DNA of 64,000 nucleotides from Akanthomyces muscarius (Eukaryota > Ascomycota > Sordariomycetes > Hypocreales > Cordycipitaceae). This document shows positions 45,334 through 56,892 of this stretch, one piece after another (the stretch's first letter is position 1; the number at the start of each line of letters is the position of its first letter). Both the position numbers and the translations under genes were made by a program. Under the pieces are notes generated by a model, which was given only the letters and a program-made list of their open reading frames with translations, was not told the origin of the DNA and did not search any database. The DNA is taken from NCBI RefSeq assembly GCF_028009165.1, contig NC_079241.1, positions 1,860,001-1,924,000 on the forward strand, given 5' to 3'.

Positions 45334-46601
45334 ATGGGCGAAAAATCCCAAACGAGTACCGGCCTTTCGCTGGCCTCGCGTCTCGTTCATAGCGACGATG
45401 GCATCTCTACACACCGAGCCGTAGCCCCGGCCATGCATGTCAGCACGACGTTTCGTTACAGCGACAACCCAGACATGCTCCAACCCGAGGTCTATGTCGA
45501 TGTACCAGTTCCCATCCACGCATCACCATCGAGCCCAAAGCTGACGATTCCCAGCCCGACGCGCCGCTAGACTCGCATGTCTACTCGCGCTACACCAACC
45601 CCAACACCACTCGTCTCGAAGCCATCTTGACTTCCGTCCTCGGCGGCAAGGCCCTCACCTACGCCTCGGGCCTGTCCGCCTTTCACATGATGCTCGTGCG
45701 CATCAATCCGAAGCGCATCGCCATTGGCGAAGGGTACCACGGCTGCCACGGCATCATTGACATCCAGGCGCGCCTGACCGGCCTGCAGAAGCTCCCGCTC
45801 GACTGCGACCCGTCGGAGCTGCAGCCCGGCGACATCATCCACGTCGAGACGCCGCTGAACCCGACCGGCGAGGCGCGCGACCTGCAGTACTACGCCGACA
45901 AGGCGCACGCGGCGGGCGCGTACCTGACGGTGGACGCGACGTTTGCGCCGCCGCCCCTGCAGGACCCTTTCGCGCACGGCGCCGACGTCGTCATGCACAG
46001 CGGCACAAAGTACTTTGGCGGGCACTCGGACATGCTGTGCGGCGTGCTGGCGCTCAGCCCGCGGCTGCCGCAGGACGACTGGTTCCGGCCCATGCTGTAC
46101 GAGCGCGCCATCCTCGGCAGCGTCATGGGCAGCATGGAGGGCTGGCTGGGCCTGCGCTCGATGCGCACCATGGAGCTGCGCGTGCTGCGCCAGAGCAGGA
46201 CGGCCACGGACCTCGTCGCCTGGCTGGCGGCAGAGGTCAAGGACCCGGCATCGGCTGTGGGAGAGGTGGTTGACCACGTCAAGCACGCAAGCCTGCAGCC
46301 CGAGGCCGCCGACGAGACGAGCTGGCTGCGGCGCCAGATGCCCGGCGGCTACGGCCCTGTGTTCTCGCTCGCGATGAAGAGCGAGGCGGTCGCGAAGCGC
46401 CTGCCGAGTAAGCTGCGGCTGTTTCACCACGCGACGAGCTTGGGCGGCGTGGAGAGCCTCATTGAGTGGCGTGCCATGACGGACAAGATGGTGGCGAGGA
46501 ACTTGCTGCGTGTGAGCATTGGCGTGGAGGCGCTGGAGGATCTCAAGGCCGATCTTGAGCAGGCTTTTGCAGAACTTGCCGCAGAAATTGCAAAGGCGTA
46601 G
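45334..46601 (+). CDS. Cys/Met-metabolism PLP enzyme (cystathionine gamma-synthase/lyase-like)
   Basis: These PLP enzymes make or break C-S bonds in transsulfuration. The exons are 45334-45501 and 45555-46601. The 53-nt intron has a GTACCA donor, CTGAC branch and TTCCCAG acceptor. Removing it reconnects two frames and yields VYVDPDAPLDSHVYSRYTNP, a family block that binds PLP phosphate and the neighbouring subunit. The 404-residue protein has SGLSAFHM (phosphate loop), ETPLNPTGEARDL, the Asp in TVDATFAPPPLQDP, and the Schiff-base lysine in SGTKYFGGHSD (Lys208). The C-terminal domain contains SLGGVESLIEWRA. It resembles the yeast YHR112C/YML082W branch, whose exact reaction is uncertain. No presequence is apparent, so the location is probably cytosolic. 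Confidence 0.88.
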
Positions 46602-47531
46602 GCGGCAGTCATGCAAGACTGATGCCACTTGTGTACATCCAGGGCTAATTCACATCATGACTTATACGAGAGCACGAGAAGTGCTATTTTGCAACACACT
46701 ACCGCATCTCTGTTGTAAAGAGGCATTTAAATCGCAAAGAAAACAATCAGTGCATAACTTTTACGCGAAATGTATTGTTCTAGACATGTAAAGCCATAGC
46801 AGTGGTGCGCTTGTCGTATGTGGCTTACAGCTCATCTGTCTGGTCACCTGTCGAGATTCGACCAAGTCGCAGACCCTGCATATAAAGTAGTTTCACACCT
46901 TGTAACTTGGTAAAGCTGAGTATGCACCTTCTGTGTATAATAGCACCACACCTGAGTGTTTCTATAAAAAGAAAAAAAACCAACGTCACTTGCCCGTTGC
47001 AGACCTTTGCTGTGATGTTTTGGCGGACGGTTGACGGCAGGAAACTGCATGGAGTAATACTATGACTGGAGGGAAAGACAAAAATGCTTCGAAATACACA
47101 AAATTCATTCTTTCAACTTCAGGAAATAATACAACAACTTTTCAAAGCTAGAACGTGGTATACGCAAGCCACCGTGTGAATCAAAGTCAGAAGACCAGAG
47201 TGCCGTGACCCCGCAAGCTCGGCCGCCAAATGGACCGTTTTGCGCCGCCCCCGACCATCGGCCGCAAATCAAAGCAGGGAAGCACCCATACACACACCTT
47301 TTCTTGAACAAGCAACGCAGCTAGACCCAACTCGACGCCTAATCTGCCCTGGCCTTGTCTTGGCTGCAGCACAGCAATGGGACGATAATGAACGCCCAGT
47401 GCTCGAGTCCTGACGCTTCCCCCTCCCACCGACGGCCTAGGCTGAAGGGCACGGCATTTTAATTCCGGTCATTATTTCTAACGCCCGAGTAGAGCGAATG
47501 TCAACACACGAGACATTCTGGTCTTGGAAAG
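46602..47531. other. Spacer PLP enzyme / transcription factor
   Basis: A 0.93 kb tandem spacer. Several A-runs (for example 46972-46979) occur near the 3' end of the PLP enzyme gene. No further gene was seen. Confidence 0.45.
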
Positions 47532-50027
47532 ATGGATAGCGCCCGGTTGAATAGGCGAGTTCGTCAGGCTTGCGAGCCTTGCAGGTATGCTTATCTACGT
47601 GTGACGCTCAACGGCAACGTGAGCTGTGCTGATGAGGTGTCAGGCGCAAAAAGTCGAGATGCCCAGGCGAGAGGCCGGCTTGCTCGTATTGTCAGCGTCT
47701 GGGCCAGCACTGCGTGTATAACCATGTGGGTAGCGATGCAGAGCCCGGCCCGTCACGACATAACAGAAAGATGGTACTGTGACACGGGCAACTCTCATGC
47801 GCTGCTATGCACTGACGATGGTACTATAGGAATACCGAATTGATAGCCTGGAAGAGAAGATGGACCGTCTTATCGAGAGAGTCAGGTGAGGGGAACACTG
47901 CAAAGAGACAGCATACAGTCTACTAAAGAAAGGCCAGTCCTGTTAATATGCCCCCTCGCCCGTCTGTCACGCCATATCAGTACCCGGGCAGCAGACCCGG
48001 GTATACGAGGACCGCGAGCGCGGGCGACCTCCCATGCTGGAATTGGAGCAGCGACCGCGACGAGACCCTGGGGTACGCCAACGTGGACTCTCACTTTGAA
48101 GACTTTAACCTGAATAACTTGTCGAACAATGACCTTTTGATTCCCAAGGAGAACCTACTCGCCATGGGCCGGCTCTACTTGGCCTGGTGTCACGGGCAGC
48201 CCATTGCCCTGTTTGATCCGGAGACGTTTCTCGACTCCCTCACCTTTCGCGATCTGGAGCTCATCTTGGCCTTGCAGGCACTCAGCCTGCGGTACCCTCC
48301 AAGCACACTGACGCCACAGAAACGTGAAAAGTTGGACTCGATGGAGCGAGAGTCGAGAAGCGCCATTATGAATCGCATCGCGAGCTCCGCTGTCGAGCTT
48401 TCTACGCTACAGACTCTTTGTATTCTAAGCATGGTTGAATTTGCAGGTATTGAAAAACTCGCATCTTTTGCAGGGATGACTTACAATTGTTGCTAACCTG
48501 TTTTTGCAGACGGGAAAATTGCACAGGCAGGCTTACACGTGGCCATTGCCAGCCATCTGGCGCAGAGCGTCCAGTCCAACAGCATGCTGGGCGACGCCGA
48601 CGAGTTTGGCGACTGCGTCCGCAGCATCATGATGCTGCAGAACCTTCAGGGCTGTATCGCGCCGGCCACGGGGCCCGGCAGCGCCCTCATCGGCGGGCAG
48701 CCGCCGCCCATCTCGCAGATCCACGCGGCGGCGCTCTCTGGGCGCGCTGAGCCCGCCCCCGCGGGCTCGGTGCAGACCAACCCTGGAAGCAGCAGCGGCC
48801 AGATGGACTCGGGCATCATGAAGTACGTGCTGGAGCTCAGCGAGGCGTGGCGCATGGCCCGGTCCTACGCGGCCTGCCGCGTGAGCGCGGACGCGCCGCC
48901 CCCGTGGAACCAGCACTCGGACTACTCGAGCGTCATGAACCTGCACCTCGAGTTTGACTGCCGCGTGCCGCTGCGGTACCGCTTCGCGGCCAACAAGTTT
49001 GCGGAGCAGGAAGCCGACGCGCTGGAGCGGCGACGCGACTACTGGGGCCCGTGGCTGTACATCCAGATCATCTACGCCCTGATCCCGTGCATCGTCAACC
49101 ACCCGTTCCTGCTCTCGATGCGGCTCAAGAACTTTCGGCACACGCTTCCGCAGTCGTTTATCCACCACTCGTTTGAGTACATCAACCGGCATGCGGGCTG
49201 GATCATGTACTTTATCAACATGCTGGAGAAGAAGTCGTTCCAGATTGCGGACCCTGCGCTGGCGCACTGCATTGCGGTGGTGGCGACGATACACTTGCAG
49301 CACAGCTTTGTCAAAGATAGGCCGCTGCGGGACAAGGCGCAAGAAGGGTTTGAAAAGTGCATCAGTTTTCTGCGGCGCATGGGCGGCACGTGGCCCTACA
49401 TCTCCACGATGGTACTTGCTGTCCCCCAAACGCAGAGACATGTAATCACCTGGCTGACATGGAACACAGGCAAACAATCTAGCCAAGCTGCGAGAAAGCG
49501 TCGGATTGCTCTACTCACCGCGAGCAGACGGCACCGCGTCGTCCCCCCACGACCGAGACTCCTTCTCCATCGACGCCCAGCTGCTCTGGGACATTCTCGT
49601 CTACGAGCGCGCGGGCCGGCCCGACGCGGGCGCCGACCAGTCCATCTTTGGAAAGACGCTCAAGGTCGGCACCAAGAGGCGCGGGGGCGGCGATGACGAC
49701 GACGACGACGGGCGCGCCGCCGCCGAGTTTGACCTGGTCGGCTCCGCGGGCATCTCGGGCCACAAGGCCGTGTCCAAGGAGACGCCGGCTTACGCACCGA
49801 TTGAGAATGAAGATGCGCCTTCGGGCGGCGGCGTGCTCGTGAGCGGCGGCGGTGGTGACAATAGTGTCCACGACGTGAGTGACGAGGCGGCGGGCGTCAT
49901 GGCGGTCTCGGTCGAGGACCGCTTCTTTGAGGGCATTGGGGGCTTGGATGGCGAGGAGCATCTGTTTTTGCAGGCGAATGACTTTGGCAAGGCGATAGAT
50001 ACGTGGCTGAGCCATCATGTATTGTGA
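47532..50027 (+). CDS. Zn2Cys6 fungal transcription factor
   Basis: The exons are 47532-47584, 47644-47725, 47830-47885, 47938-48446, 48510-49411 and 49470-50027, giving 719 residues in one frame. Splicing exons 1 and 2 produces the complete binuclear zinc cluster, cysteines 14, 17, 24, 31, 34 and 41 (C-x2-C-x6-C-x6-C-x2-C-x6-C). Exon 3 adds a heptad-like dimerisation helix (YRIDSLEEKMDRLIERV). A fungal-TF homology region follows, around LGYANVDSHF through WRMARSYAACRVSAD and QIIYALIPCIVNH. An acidic, Gly/Asp-rich C-terminus may activate. It ends 131 bp from the Rieske oxygenase stop in convergent orientation, so pathway control of the neighbours is plausible but unproven. The exon count is high but typical. 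Confidence 0.88.
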
Positions 50028-50157
50028 TGTTAATTACGTCAGAGGTCGAAATGGAATAATAAACTAATCCAATAAAAGGTATCCAACTGGAAGCAACATG
50101 AAACTTCAATCGTGAAAAGAAAAGGCATAAGAAAATAGAAAGAAAGTCGTCAATCGT

Positions 50158-51686
50158 TTACCATGCCAACTCGGCGCTGCCAAGCCCATTCGCCGCGCAG
50201 TCCAGCTTATTGCACAGGTCCACGTCCTTTTGCATCGTCTCCGAGACGACGTGCTTCGGCACCGCGGGCCAGATCTCTGCTCCCGTCGCCTGCTCCTCCT
50301 CATAATGGTCCGTGACGAGGTTCCTCGTCAACTTTTGGAAAAATAGCGGGCCCTGTCAATTTCACTCTTTGTTAGCACACCGCAAACTGCTGGTGGTTTT
50401 TTTCTACATGAGTGAAGAGCATTACCTTTTCTGCGCGAGGATGCAGCTCGCCGTTGAGAAAGATGCCGCCGTTTAGGTTCTGCTGCGCGCCGTTGCAGAG
50501 CTCCTTGTCCTCCTTCATGATGTTTTTGAAAAAGTCGGAGATTTGCACAAAGTCGGTGTCGGCGGACTCGGTATGCCGGTAGACCTCGTACTCCATGTGC
50601 GTCTGCGTGGCGGAGACGGGCACGCAGCGCTGGATGAAGAAGAAATGGGGGCTGCTCGTATTGTTAAGGTGATGAAGGAAGAAAGATGGCAGGGTTAGGG
50701 AAGGGTCGACATACGTTACTGTGGAAGAGGCATTGGGATAGTAGTAGGTGCTGACGTTGCCGAGGCTCTTGGCCGCCGGATCCTCGTTGTCGACCGAGTA
50801 GTGCTGGATGTGCGTGCCGGCCGTCTCGACCCAGTACTTGGAAAGATCTGTAACGGCTGGCAGCGCTGGATGTCCAGTAGGGCAATGGTAGCACTGCAAA
50901 AGAAATCGAATTCATTAGCCCAATGGCACACCCTAGCTCAATGCAGCAGCGTTGGAGCTGTATACCTCGTTGTAGTTGTCGGCCAGGACTTTCCAATTGT
51001 AGTCGCCCATCATCTCCCAGCTGTGGTCATAGGTGTACTTGGACATGTCGAATAGAAGGAGCCGCGGCTGCTGGTCCACCGTCGCAAAGTCTTGCTCCCA
51101 CGACACGGAGGGGGTCTCGTCGGCGTCCAAGTTGACATATACAAACCCAAGCGCATCGACGTGGACGTGGATGCGATACAGACCGTTTTCCTCCTTTCTA
51201 AAGGCAGGAACTTCTTGGTATTTGGGGGCCTTGGCCAAGTGCCCATCAAAGCCATATGACCATCCTGTGCCAGTGCACATCAGCATCATGTAGCCATAAC
51301 CCCGTTTCTGAGCCAAGACGCTGTGGAATAAACATACCATGATACTTGCACGCCAAGATCGACACCTTGCCCGACTCCTTCTCCACCATTGGATACGCGC
51401 GATGCCTGCAAACGTTGTGATGCGCGCGGATATCCCCCTGCCGGTCGCGAATCAGGAAAAAGGTGTATCCGGCCTCGGTGATCTTGACGTAACTGCCAGT
51501 CTCGGGGAAGCGCAGCTTGTGCGTGACGAGCAGCCACTTCCGGGAAAAGATGGCCCGCCGCTCGAGCTCGTACATGGCCGGCGACCTGTACCATGCTGCA
51601 GGTAGCGCCGCCGAGGCTACTTTGCCCTCGCCGGCGCCGTCACTCTGCGGGCTGCTCTGGCTTTTGCCAAACCTGAACCAGCTCAT
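50158..51686 (-). CDS. Rieske [2Fe-2S] oxygenase, choline-monooxygenase-like
   Basis: The exons are 51686-51338, 51264-50966, 50893-50715, 50654-50426 and 50352-50158, giving 416 residues, the usual size for the alpha-subunit-like family. The Rieske ligands are C93-x-H95 in CRHRAYPM and C113-x2-H116 in [12 protein letters not shown]. The mononuclear iron histidines lie in [13 protein letters not shown] (H219, H224). These oxygenases hydroxylate or demethylate N-methyl substrates such as choline or glycine betaine using an NADH reductase. The reductase is not in this window. Exon 4 begins at a GAGCAG tandem acceptor, making one Ser optional. The start MSWFRFGK is chosen at the ATG at 51686. 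No obvious organelle signal. Substrate by family analogy only. Confidence 0.9.
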
Positions 51687-53630
51687 GGCCAAGTATACAG
51701 TATTTGGGTCTAGAGAGTCCTTTTTCTTCTTTCTGGTGTACCAGGTACAGGGCAGCTAGAGAACTATGGGAGGAAACAGCTCTGGCTCCGTTGAATTTGG
51801 GACGGCATTCTCCCCCCCTTATTATACGAAATATGCCTGGTCGTTTCCTCCTGGGCATCAATGGCCCTCGTGGCTCTCCCTTCCCTTCCGGGCTGTTAAA
51901 GGACCCCGGCCGAGACCCGGGGGTTTGTGGAACCGCGTGGGCCATCGGCGTCAACGGTCCGCGTGGGGACGGAGAACCCGGACCGTATCCGTACCCACAG
52001 GAGCTCCGACGAGCGGCTGGCGCTGTCAGGCGGATTGAGGTCTATTTAGGAAAAGTGTTCAATTTTGTGTTCACTGGGGGGATACCATAGTGACTGTGGG
52101 ATCGATAAAATCTTGGCTTTTTTGTTGTTAAGCAAGTTGTCTCTTCGGATTCTCTTGGGCGCGATCTGAACTTACACGGCGAGATCTACCATGTTCAGTG
52201 GGGACGGGATTCCGGCCTGTCGACGGAGTACAGTGTGGTGGCCTTTTTTGATGGAACCGGCGAGTAAATTGGTGGTCTTGTTGACAGTCATCATACAAAG
52301 TCATCAATAATATCACAACTTTATGTAAAGTATTTGCCGCTCAGCCTCATTCATGAGTCATTGGCATAGATGGGCAGCAAGATCTACTTCCAGACTTGCG
52401 CTCGACTGCTTGGCTTTCCAGTTTCTGATGGTTGACTCTCGCCAAGCTGAAGAGTGCCAAAGTAAGAACGGGTTATACTCCCCTATTAGCCATGTTATGG
52501 CGAGCAATAAGACGCGAGGCTGCTGCCCGTATCACCTGTGGACTCGCCCAACTGGATCTCTCCGTCGAGGTACCTCGTCTGCGGTCGGCTCCCAATGCTC
52601 CCACCTACGCCATTGAGCGTAAATGAGATCTAACATGTTAGAGAGTTTGAGATCTACCAGCAGAACGCGGACAAGGTTTCAGGGCATGGCCGCGGCTTCA
52701 TAAGTGAAGGCCGACTAGGATCGGCCCTAGCCCTGCCTTGTCCAGGACCAGGGCTGCGCGCATAAACTACAGGATTCCGGGGTTGAGGCACTCACATGAT
52801 GCCGAGCAAAGTAGTCAGGCAGCGCCTTGGGTGCCCAATCTTCTCAGATCTACCGCGGCAGGCTTAGTAATTCATGGCGTTTCCTGTCGGCCGCAAGCCG
52901 CGATCAAACTCACCACCTTCTAGACAAGAGGGTTGTATCGCTCGCACGAGTTCTACAGTTACATCCATCGAAGCCGTCGACTTTCACGAGTATTTGGCAG
53001 ATAATGATCCATTGTCTCGTAGTTTAGAATTTCTGCCTTATTAACTTGCTGTAGTCTAACCTACAGTTTCATGGCCCAGCCGTTAATAGAAGTCCGGAGA
53101 AGAGGACAACTAATAAATGGTAAAAAGAGCCGAACATATGCAGATTTTATATTCGCTACAAGCCTGTGCTTATAAGAAAAAGCCGTGACTTGTAAAAGTT
53201 ACCGTGCAAGCATAGTGTGCTGCCCGGTTTGTGTTTGACACTCATCCGCCGGGCGCATTCCACTTATCCTGCCAGAACAAATTTCCACGGCCTGATCGCA
53301 CAAGTACACTCATCCAGCTGTGGCTAGCATTTCTGCGACTTTAAAATAAGATTACTAGCTGCAGTGTGCATGCATCACTTGTCACATCTTTAACTGTTCA
53401 CCGCCTGCGTATCAGTTCTGATCGTGTGCACCCTCTGATCAAGTAGATGGTGGGCACGGCATGTCGGTCCGCGTTTCGGCGCCCGCTACTACTACCCTTC
53501 ATTACGCGCCAATCATGTATATAGACATGACGAGGTACTCCTTTTCCCCTTCTTCTTCCTTCTCCATCCTGAAGATCCAACACTAGAATTACGTTCCTAT
53601 ATCGAGGAGAGAATCGCCATCTACATAAAC
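51687..53630. other. Divergent promoter region Rieske oxygenase / flavin oxidase
   Basis: A 1.94 kb spacer between two divergent oxidoreductase genes. It is unusually long for a shared promoter. It contains an AGGTACCT palindrome (52568-52575) and GC-rich stretches near 51830-52010. Open frames at 52353-52626 have no recognisable similarity. No RNA gene was seen. Confidence 0.5.
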
Positions 53631-54993
53631 ATGCCGTCCAGAGCGCCACCCGCCAAGCCGGACGCCATCCTCATCGTCGGCGCGGGCGTCTTTGGCCTCT
53701 CCACGGCCCTCGAGCTTGCCGCGCGCGGCTACACGCACGTCACCGTCCTCGACCGCTTCGTCCCGCCGGCCGTCGACGGCAGCAGCGTGGACCTCTCGCG
53801 CATCATCCGCTTCGACTACGGGGACCGGCAGTACGGCATCATGGCGCGCGAGGCCGTCGCCGGCTGGGCCGCCGAGTACCCGGACCACTGGCACCCGTGC
53901 GGCTTCCTGATGCTAAATTCCGGCGCCGACGGCTTCGCGTACACGCGCCACTGCGTCGCCGTCGACGAGGACCTCGGCCGCACCATTGAGCTCTACGATG
54001 ACGCGACAGAGATGAGACGCCGCGTGCCGGGCATCCCTGGGAGATTGGAAGGCTTCAAGGCGTTTTACAACCCCAGGGGTGGCTGGGCGGATGCGGCGGG
54101 CAGCATTGCGCAGTTGGCGAGCCGATGCAGCCAGGCCGGCGTGTCGATTGTGTCGGGACGGCGCGGCACGGTCAAGTCGTTAATCTACAAAGACACCAAC
54201 AGGGTGGCTGGCGTGCGGCTGGTCGACGGCAGCAGCATGCATGCGTCGCTGGTGATTCTCGCCGCCGGGGCCTGGACGAACCATCTACTGCGCGTGACGC
54301 ACGCCAGCTCCGCGTCGGCGCAGCCCGTGGGCTGCATCCAGCTCACCGAGGCTGAGGCCGCCACGCTGCGGGGCATGCCCGTCATGATCAACTCCAACAA
54401 GGGCGTTTTTGTCTTTCCGCCGACGCCGAGCACCAACATCCTCAAGGTGGCGCGCCACGGCTATGGCTACGCAACGGACGAGAAGGTCGATGACGGGCAT
54501 ACGCCGCCCAGGGTGCTCTCCTGCCCGCGACGCGACGCCAACAATGCGCGCCACTCGTACATGCCCGAAGAAGCGCAGGAGGGGTTGCGCGACGGCCTCC
54601 GGGACATGGTGCCCGAGTTTGCGGAGCGGCCGTGGTCACGGCTGAGGCTGTGCTGGTACTCGGACACGCCCGAGGGCGACTTCATCGTCGATCACCATCC
54701 ACAGGCCGACGGGCTCTTTCTGGCCACCGGCGGCTCGGGACAGTAAGTTGTCTTCTCGCGAATAAGTGGCTGTACGCAAGAGTTTGTACTGACAAAATCA
54801 CAGTGGGTTCAAATTTCTTCCCGTGTTAGGTAGGTATATTGTCGATTGCCTCGAGAACAAGGCATCCGAGACCTTGCGGCACAAGTGGCGTATGCGTCCC
54901 GAATCGGACGCCAGTGAGATCAAGATCGGAGACGGTAGCCGTGGTGGACCTCCCTTGAGAACCTTGACAGCGTTGGAGCAGTCGAAGCTATAG
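53631..54993 (+). CDS. FAD-dependent amine oxidase, sarcosine/fructosyl-amine oxidase-like (DAO family)
   Basis: Two exons, 53631-54742 and 54804-54993 (GTAAGT donor), encode 433 residues. The Rossmann fold begins with ILIVGAGVFGLSTALELA (Gly17, Gly19, Gly22). DYGDRQYG and GGWADAAGS belong to the core. The motif LCWYSDTPEGDFIVDHH carries Cys341 at the place where monomeric sarcosine oxidase and fructosyl-amine oxidases attach FAD covalently (family knowledge). The C-terminal GGSGHGFKFLPVLGRYIVD is the second FAD-binding block, rebuilt across the intron. The likely reaction is oxidation of a secondary N-alkyl amino acid to amine plus aldehyde, with H2O2. The C-terminus lacks a clear peroxisomal SKL (it ends QSKL). 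Divergent from the Rieske gene, suggesting a shared pathway (inference). Confidence 0.88.
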
Positions 54994-55459
54994 ACACTTG
55001 GAGCTGTGGATTGTTGCATGATTCTTGATACACAGTCGCACCCATTCATGCCAGCGGTAGCACAGCAGAAACACGGCGTATATTCTTAGAATACCGTTTG
55101 CAGTTGCCTTGCATACATCCCACTCTTATGCACCCTGTTCGCCAAGGCCTGCGTCCAGTCTGCGGAAAATTTCAAGTTGAAATGCGACTCCCATAACCGA
55201 AGACTGCCATAAGAACAACCCCAAACTAATCGATACAGATCTTTCATAATTAACCTTGGATTCGACCGAAACGACTACATAATTAGCACGCAAAAAAGTA
55301 GCAACGTCCAAAACGAAAATAGAAAAGCAGATATTGGAACATAACACCGTCCAACACTCGTCGTATACCATCCTCATATGCACCTGGTTCGCCCATTTTA
55401 CATTCTGTGCTTCTCCGAGTCCATAGGAAGGTTAGTATTCGAATCAGCAACGAGTTTGA
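54994..55459. other. Convergent 3' region flavin oxidase / KH protein
   Basis: An AT-rich 466 bp spacer with both 3' ends. No open frame of note. Confidence 0.5.
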
Positions 55460-56892
55460 TTATGACGCACCAAGTCGGGAATAAAGCAGGTACAGAGCCA
55501 TGCGGTTGCATTCCTCGGTACCTGTAACCGTGACCAGTCTTTCGTTGCTATTGTCCTGAGGCTCGTTGATCTTGATCACGCTGCCACTCAACTGGCGTAT
55601 CTCGTTAATCTTTTGTCCACCCTTGCCGATGATGGCGCCAACCATGTCATTGGGAATGTAGATCTGCTGCGTCATGGGGCCGCCGGGCATGCCCGCATGC
55701 ATGTTCTGCGCCTGAGGGCCACCATGAGGCTGCGCGCCAGTGTGTGGTGGCATGTGCTGCTGTACATGAGGAGCCGGTGCTCCATAGGCACCACCTTGCG
55801 CACCATAATGCATAGGCATGCTGGGTGCTGCCACTTGGGCTCCAGCATGAGGAGGGTACTGCGCCGGGTAGGGAGCAGGAGGTGGCATCGGGGGGCGACG
55901 CTCGGAGTGGCGTCCATAGTTTTCGCTGCGGCCGTACTGGCCAGAGGCGGGCTGAGGGCTATATGGAACTACTTGCATCCCGCCGGGGATTGAGCCAGCG
56001 GGCGCGCCGCTTCTGGTGGCATAGGCCGAGGCAGCGGGTCCTCCGAAGCGTTCGTTCAGTTGCTCGAGAAGGGTCGAGCCGACATAGTACGTCGCAATGT
56101 GGACGGCATCGGCGACACCCATCACAACCAGCGAACGCTCGCTGGACATGGGGAGGCAGGAATCCGAAGCATTAAGTCGAGCCCCCGACGCTTCTTGAAT
56201 CTCGCGGATGCGGGCGCCACCCTTTCCAATGATAGAGCCAATGAGAATATGGGGAATAAGCAGACGTAGCGGGTACGTTTTTGATGAAGCGGTAGAGGTC
56301 TCTGTCAGTGGCTCGTTGTTAAGTGTACGAATAATGAGGCCAAAAGCCTATGGCAGGTTAGCTCGGCATGTTAGACCGCAATCAGATGTAAACCTACCTT
56401 GGCAACTGCATCTACGATGCCGCTGACTGTTAGAATACGCTCGACGGCTCCCTTTTGGTAGTCGCTAACAGTGCACTTGGCATTTGACATTTTGCGGATG
56501 TTGGACACATTCTCGCCGCCCTTGCCAATGATGGTAGCGGCTTCTGGGCTAGAGATGACGGCACGGATGTGGATCCAGGAGGTCTCGTCGTGCGCAGCGG
56601 CAGAAGATGAGCCAGCAGCACCAGCCTCAGCTAGCTTTTCGTCAGCGCCGATCTCGCCAGTGACAGTCTCAGTCTCAGTCTTGGCCCCGTTCGAAGCATC
56701 ATCGCCATTCTTGTCAGTGCTGTCTGTAGCAGTCTCTGACGCCTTTGTGGTCGTGGCCGCGTCGTCGTTCTTGAGAATCTTGTCGAGAGCAGGACGCTTG
56801 GCGTCGGGTTGGTCCGTGGCGCGCGAAGGAGAGGAAGCCTCCTCTAAAGGTCGCTTGGTCGACTGGGTCGGCTGCGGCGGTGAGGAAGACAT
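55460..56892 (-). CDS. Triple-KH-domain RNA-binding protein (Pbp2/Hek2/Rnc1-like)
   Basis: KH proteins of this poly(C)-binding type control mRNA stability, localisation or translation. The exons are 56892-56398 and 56347-55460, giving 460 residues. KH1 follows a Ser/Thr/Asp-rich leader: WIHIRAVISSPEAATIIGKGG (about residues 105-170). KH2 is YPLRLLIPHILIGSIIGKGG, and KH3 is QIYIPNDMVGAIIGKGGQKIN near the C-terminus. Each has a GKGG loop. A 110-residue Pro/Gly/Ala/His-rich linker separates KH2 and KH3. The minus-strand frame through the KH2 junction is continuous: a run of five A's there (56279-56283 region) initially looked like a frameshift but is in frame. The closest layout is S. pombe Rnc1 and yeast Hek2/Pbp2, from memory of the family. 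Confidence 0.92.

Noticed and set aside
45502..45554. Frameshift or sequencing error in the PLP enzyme
   Set aside because: An intron with donor, CTGAC branch and CAG acceptor reconnects the frames and yields the conserved family block.
45567..46628. Long open frame (353 codons) antisense to the PLP enzyme
   Set aside because: It mirrors the GC-rich third positions of the sense gene and has His/Arg/Ala-biased composition with no motif. The sense strand has clear PLP-enzyme motifs.
52353..52626. Possible transposase fragment in the Rieske/flavin oxidase spacer
   Set aside because: Two overlapping frames with no recognisable DDE or integrase motif and no terminal repeats.
56270..56290. Apparent one-base frameshift in the KH2 domain of the RNA-binding protein
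   Set aside because: Careful recounting against an independent frame shows five consecutive T's on the plus strand, so the coding frame continues without a break.
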